Source: Anopheles merus
Taxonomy: Eukaryota; Arthropoda; Insecta; Diptera; Culicidae
Length of the DNA stretch: 64,000 bases
Direction: 5' to 3'
Assembly: GCF_017562075.2 (NCBI RefSeq)
Contig: NC_054085.1
Coordinates: 11,130,259-11,194,258, forward strand
The notes under the pieces were generated by a model, which made no database searches, was not told the DNA's origin, and worked only from the letters and a program-made list of their open reading frames with translations. The translations under genes and the position numbers were made by a program. Within the stretch, counting starts at the first letter, position 1; each line of letters begins with the position of its first letter. Below, one piece after another: positions 61,060-64,000 of this stretch.

Positions 61060-62301
61060 ATGCCAAAAATCAACAACAACGCTTTCAAAAAGGCCCAACA
61101 GCTGATTCAGGAAAGGATTTTTACATCTGAAACAAGTTCCGAATCAGAAGAAAGTACGGTATCTGAGGAATATTCGCACATACCAATTGCAAATTTGCAG
61201 TTATCACTTGAGCACCTAAACATGGAACCTCAAGCCCAAACTACTCAAGAGAGTGGTAATGATCAGATGGCTCGTATGATACAAGCCATCGAAAACATAA
61301 GTGCAAGATTAACGCAGCAGGAGTTGCAATGGCAAAGTACAAATGGAAACCAGGGAATAGCACACCAACGAAATGATCCTATTCCTCGTGAAGTGACAAT
61401 ATCAGGTGATCCGTTCCGTATCCCTGATCCCATAAAAATGTTGCCCATATTTAATGGCAATAAAAAGCAACTCGCAAGTTGGATAGAAACAGCAGAAAAA
61501 ACTCTTCGTTTATTCGAAAACCTCGTGTCACCACAAATATTTGAAATTTATGTGACAGCTGTTATAAACAAAATAGAGGGGCATGCTAAAGATGTAATTT
61601 GTACAAACGGCAACCCAAAAACGTTCAGTGAAGTGAAAGAAATTTTGATAACATCTCTAGGAGATAAACAAGATCTTTCCACGTATAACTGCCAACTCTG
61701 GCATAACAAAATGGATGGTAACGCAAACACGCATTATCAGAAAACTAAGGAACTGGTTCACAATATAAAATCGTTGGCAAAACAAAATCCTAAGTACAAT
61801 CTTCATTGGGATGCCATAAACGACTTTATAGACGAATATAGTCTAGCTGCATACGTCAGTGGGCTGCAGAAACCCTATTTTGGATATGTACAAGCTGCTG
61901 AACCCAAATCAATCGAAAATGCGTATGCATTTATATGTAAATTTACATCAAATGAATCGAACAGAAATCTTACCCATATTCAATTAACTCAATCAAAACA
62001 ATACTTAGGCACCTCTCATACCGCAGGGCAAGGAAATAATAAAAAACAAACAGAAAGGAAATTTAACAATACAAAAATCACACAGCCTCAGCAACAGGAT
62101 TACAAACCTCGTAAACCAGTTGACACGAATCTGCCAGCCGAACCAATGGAAATAGGTTCTACCAAAAGTCGACTTACTTTAAATAAGAAACAGCTGTTTA
62201 ATGCTGAAATAACAAAACCCTCCGATAACGAAGAATCTGAGTCTGAAGATGAATTAGACATAAATTTTTGCTTAATTCATCCAGAAAACAAAAACACGTA
62301 A
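61060..62301 (+). CDS. Gag polyprotein of the LTR retrotransposon (413 aa)
   Basis: Structural protein expected to form the virus-like particle that packages the element's RNA. I start at the ATG at 61060 (MPKINN...); the open frame extends four codons upstream only through a TTG. Residues ~20-40 are Ser/Glu-rich and acidic. Residues ~68-92 are predicted helical (QMARMIQAIENISARL). The stretch PIKMLPIFNGNKKQLASWIE, at about residues 124-143, opens the capsid-like domain that is typical of insect Gypsy-group Gag. The C-terminal part (residues ~325-375) is Gln/Lys/Asn-rich and probably binds nucleic acid, then ends acidic. No CCHC zinc knuckle is present; the few Cys residues are scattered. This fits the errantivirus group. 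The frame is intact, and the stop at 62299 lies inside an overlap with pol. Confidence 0.9.
   Translation: MPKINNNAFKKAQQLIQERIFTSETSSESEESTVSEEYSHIPIANLQLSLEHLNMEPQAQTTQESGNDQMARMIQAIENISARLTQQELQWQSTNGNQGIAHQRNDPIPREVTISGDPFRIPDPIKMLPIFNGNKKQLASWIETAEKTLRLFENLVSPQIFEIYVTAVINKIEGHAKDVICTNGNPKTFSEVKEILITSLGDKQDLSTYNCQLWHNKMDGNANTHYQKTKELVHNIKSLAKQNPKYNLHWDAINDFIDEYSLAAYVSGLQKPYFGYVQAAEPKSIENAYAFICKFTSNESNRNLTHIQLTQSKQYLGTSHTAGQGNNKKQTERKFNNTKITQPQQQDYKPRKPVDTNLPAEPMEIGSTKSRLTLNKKQLFNAEITKPSDNEESESEDELDINFCLIHPENKNT
62253..62301 (+). promoter_or_regulatory. gag/pol overlap with -1 frameshift site AAATTTT
   Basis: The pol frame is the -1 frame relative to gag and opens at 62253, after a TGA at 62250. 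The gag frame ends at 62301. In the overlap, AAATTTT at 62262-62268 is phased A AAT TTT in the gag frame, a canonical X XXY YYZ slippery heptamer. Slippage here would let ribosomes make a Gag-Pol fusion. Whether a downstream stem-loop or pseudoknot helps was not established. Confidence 0.75.
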
Positions 62302-64000
62302 ATTACTTGCCTTACATTATATCAAATATTCAAACTTATCCCACAAACATTTTGATCGATACTGGAGCAAATAAAAATATAATACGGCCGGGCATTCTCC
62401 CACAAACAACAAAGGTAAAGGAAACCAAAATAAAAAACACCGCTGGATGTAAGCACGTTACGGAGAAAGGACGTATTAATTTATTCGGCGATAATTTTCC
62501 AAATCAAACCTATTATGAGTTAAAATTTCATATTTTTTTCGACGCACTCATTGGTTCAGAACTAATGGCTAAAAACCAAGCAATAATAAATTTCAAAGAA
62601 GAGACATTTGAAATAGGAAACATGAAATTCAAATATGAAAAATATTTTCCCGATAAACAATTATATTCGCATAACTTAGAAATGGAAACATCCGTTAATG
62701 GCGATTGGTTCGTACCAACGTTTCAAAAACTTTGTAAAGGAGTTGTTATTGAGCTAGGTTTATATAGAGCTAATAACAATAAAACGACAGCAAAAATTTT
62801 AAGCACAGAAAAAACAATACCTGATGTCAAAGGAAAATTAAACATAATAGTAAATAATTTCGAAACGATTTCCCCAATCCCATTACATCCAGAGCGTAGC
62901 GTTACAAATGAAGTGCTTAGCGAAATAATCCGCACAGATCATTTGTCAATACTAGAGAGGGATGAATTATTCAAAACAATACTTGCAAATAAAACAGTTT
63001 TACTTAGGGCTGGAGAGAAACTTACATCTACATCTTTAATAAAACATAAAATCTTAACAACAGACGAAAACCCTGTTTACACAAAATCATATAGGTATCC
63101 ACACGTTTTTAAAACAGATGTGGAAGAGCAAATCAAGGAATTGTTCGATAACGGAATCATACAACATTCAATTAGCCCTTACTCATCGCCAGTTTGGGTC
63201 GTTCCAAAAAAGATAGACGCATCAGGAAAACGTAAAGTGCGCGTTGTTATTGACTATCGTAAGATCAATGACAAAACCATTAACGATAAATTTCCCATCC
63301 CACAAATAGAAGAAATATTAGATAATCTTGGCAAATCAGCATATTTTACCACCTTAGATTTGAAATCAGGTTTTCATCAAATCGAAATGGACCCTGACCA
63401 TAAAAAAAAGACAGCGTTTTCAACAGCTTTAGGGCATTTTGAATTTACGAGAATGCCATTTGGCTTGAAAAATGCCCCAGCGACATTCCAACGTGCGATG
63501 AATAATGTTTTATCAAACTATATTGGATCAATTTGCTATGTGTATCTTGATGATATAATCATAATTGGCAAAAATCTTCAAGATCACCTCAACAATGTTT
63601 CAAAAATCCTTAAGAGGTTAAGTGATTTCAATCTTAAAATACAATTAGACAAATGTGAATTTCTTCGCAGAGAAACGGAATTTCTTGGACACATTATTGC
63701 CCCTAACGGAATCAAACCTGACCCAGAAAAAATAAGAAAAATTCAAGAATGGAAACTTCCATCCAATCAAAAAGAAATAAAACAATTCTTAGGACTCGTA
63801 GGGTATTATAGACGTTTTATTAAAGATTACTCAAAATTAACAAAACCCCTCACTAAATTGTTACAGAAGGATGAAAAAGTAAACTTTAATGATCACGAAT
63901 ATCAGGAAGCCTTTAAACATTTAAAAAATATAATAGTTTCAGATCAAATCTTATCTTATCCTGACTTTGAACTTCCTTTTATATTAACAACTGACGCCAG
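62253..64000 (+). CDS. Pol polyprotein (protease, reverse transcriptase, start of RNase H), partial
   Basis: Open from 62253 to the window edge with no stop. It has no natural start of its own and is presumably translated as a Gag-Pol fusion. The aspartic protease is recognised by LIDTGAN (active Asp-Thr-Gly at 62358-62366) and the later DALIGSELM motif (near 62550). Reverse transcriptase motifs follow in order: WVVPKK near 63195, VVIDYRKIN near 63242, FTTLDLKSGFHQI near 63349, FEFTRMPFGLKNAPATFQ near 63440, the catalytic YVYLDD at 63537-63554, and LGHIIAPNGIKPDP near 63687. FLGLVGYYRRFI (near 63789) marks the connection to RNase H, whose first catalytic Asp is in TTDA at the last bases. These residues are all present, so the enzyme looks active. 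Integrase would follow to the right. Confidence 0.93.
   Translation, partial: MRHKFLLNSSRKQKHVNYLPYIISNIQTYPTNILIDTGANKNIIRPGILPQTTKVKETKIKNTAGCKHVTEKGRINLFGDNFPNQTYYELKFHIFFDALIGSELMAKNQAIINFKEETFEIGNMKFKYEKYFPDKQLYSHNLEMETSVNGDWFVPTFQKLCKGVVIELGLYRANNNKTTAKILSTEKTIPDVKGKLNIIVNNFETISPIPLHPERSVTNEVLSEIIRTDHLSILERDELFKTILANKTVLLRAGEKLTSTSLIKHKILTTDENPVYTKSYRYPHVFKTDVEEQIKELFDNGIIQHSISPYSSPVWVVPKKIDASGKRKVRVVIDYRKINDKTINDKFPIPQIEEILDNLGKSAYFTTLDLKSGFHQIEMDPDHKKKTAFSTALGHFEFTRMPFGLKNAPATFQRAMNNVLSNYIGSICYVYLDDIIIIGKNLQDHLNNVSKILKRLSDFNLKIQLDKCEFLRRETEFLGHIIAPNGIKPDPEKIRKIQEWKLPSNQKEIKQFLGLVGYYRRFIKDYSKLTKPLTKLLQKDEKVNFNDHEYQEAFKHLKNIIVSDQILSYPDFELPFILTTDA

Larger units (their letters stand above)
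60255..64000 (+). mobile_element. Ty3/mdg4 LTR retrotransposon, 17.6/297-like (errantivirus group), 5' part
   Basis: The visible order is 5' LTR, tRNA primer binding site, leader, gag, then pol (protease, reverse transcriptase, start of RNase H). The right side runs off the window, so integrase, a possible env and the 3' LTR are not seen. The LTR starts AGTGAC, as in Drosophila 17.6 and 297, and is preceded by ATAT, the kind of duplication those elements make (family knowledge). Both reading frames are open with no stop or frameshift over the visible 2.9 kb, suggesting a recent insertion. It landed in the minisatellite at 58.7-60.25 kb. An env gene, which would separate an errantivirus from a simple retrotransposon, must be sought beyond the edge. 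Confidence 0.92.

Noticed and set aside
62723..62935. Minus frame antisense to pol
   Set aside because: Shadow of the intact pol frame on the plus strand.

Overview
This window looks like nuclear DNA from a mosquito, most likely an Anopheles. The grounds are several copies of a tRNA-headed, (AAG)n-tailed SINE that resembles the Anopheles SINE200 type (recalled from knowledge of the family, not from a search), a 17.6/297-like Ty3/mdg4 retrotransposon, many GT/CA microsatellites, and short eukaryotic splice-like signals. No cellular protein-coding gene can be supported. The many open frames of 60-260 codons are chance frames through GC-richer noncoding DNA and microsatellites. The window is probably intergenic DNA or the interior of a very large intron.

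Layout. 1-58.6 kb is a mosaic. GC-richer blocks of about 0.5-3 kb carry nearly all the GT/CA/CAG/CT microsatellites. AT-rich, low-complexity linkers of about 0.3-1.5 kb alternate with them. Most recognisable transposons lie in or beside the linkers: a 1.6-kb cluster at 1458-3040 (pogo-like MITE, a 144-bp MITE with 3-bp flanks, a SINE, a hAT-like element), a 128-bp foldback at 8199-8326, SINEs at 18.6 and 23.5 kb, a nested hAT element at 19389-20326, and a piggyBac-like MITE at 36642-36896 flanked by TTAA. The one clear RNA gene is tRNA-Val(CAC) at 11532-11604 on the minus strand, with intact A and B boxes and a Pol III terminator.

The right end (58.6-64 kb) is a transposon and satellite nest. 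A degenerate ~30-bp minisatellite is interrupted by a decayed LINE C-terminal fragment and a SINE. It is then interrupted at an ATAT site by an apparently intact LTR retrotransposon that runs off the window: 5' LTR 60255-60607, Ser-type primer binding site, gag 61060-62301, then pol in the -1 frame with protease, reverse transcriptase and the start of RNase H. A canonical AAATTTT slippery heptamer lies in the gag/pol overlap.

The best candidates for something unusual are: (i) the hAT element whose body is built of GATTCATGAATC-type palindromes and which holds a SINE and a second MITE, all inside a perfect 8-bp duplication; (ii) two SINE subtypes that share a head and tail but differ in the middle; (iii) the 10-codon-period minisatellite; (iv) a possible unannotated minus-strand leader exon system at 48.7-49.6 kb. 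Everything was read by eye. Family names rest on termini, target-site duplications and motifs, not on database searches.
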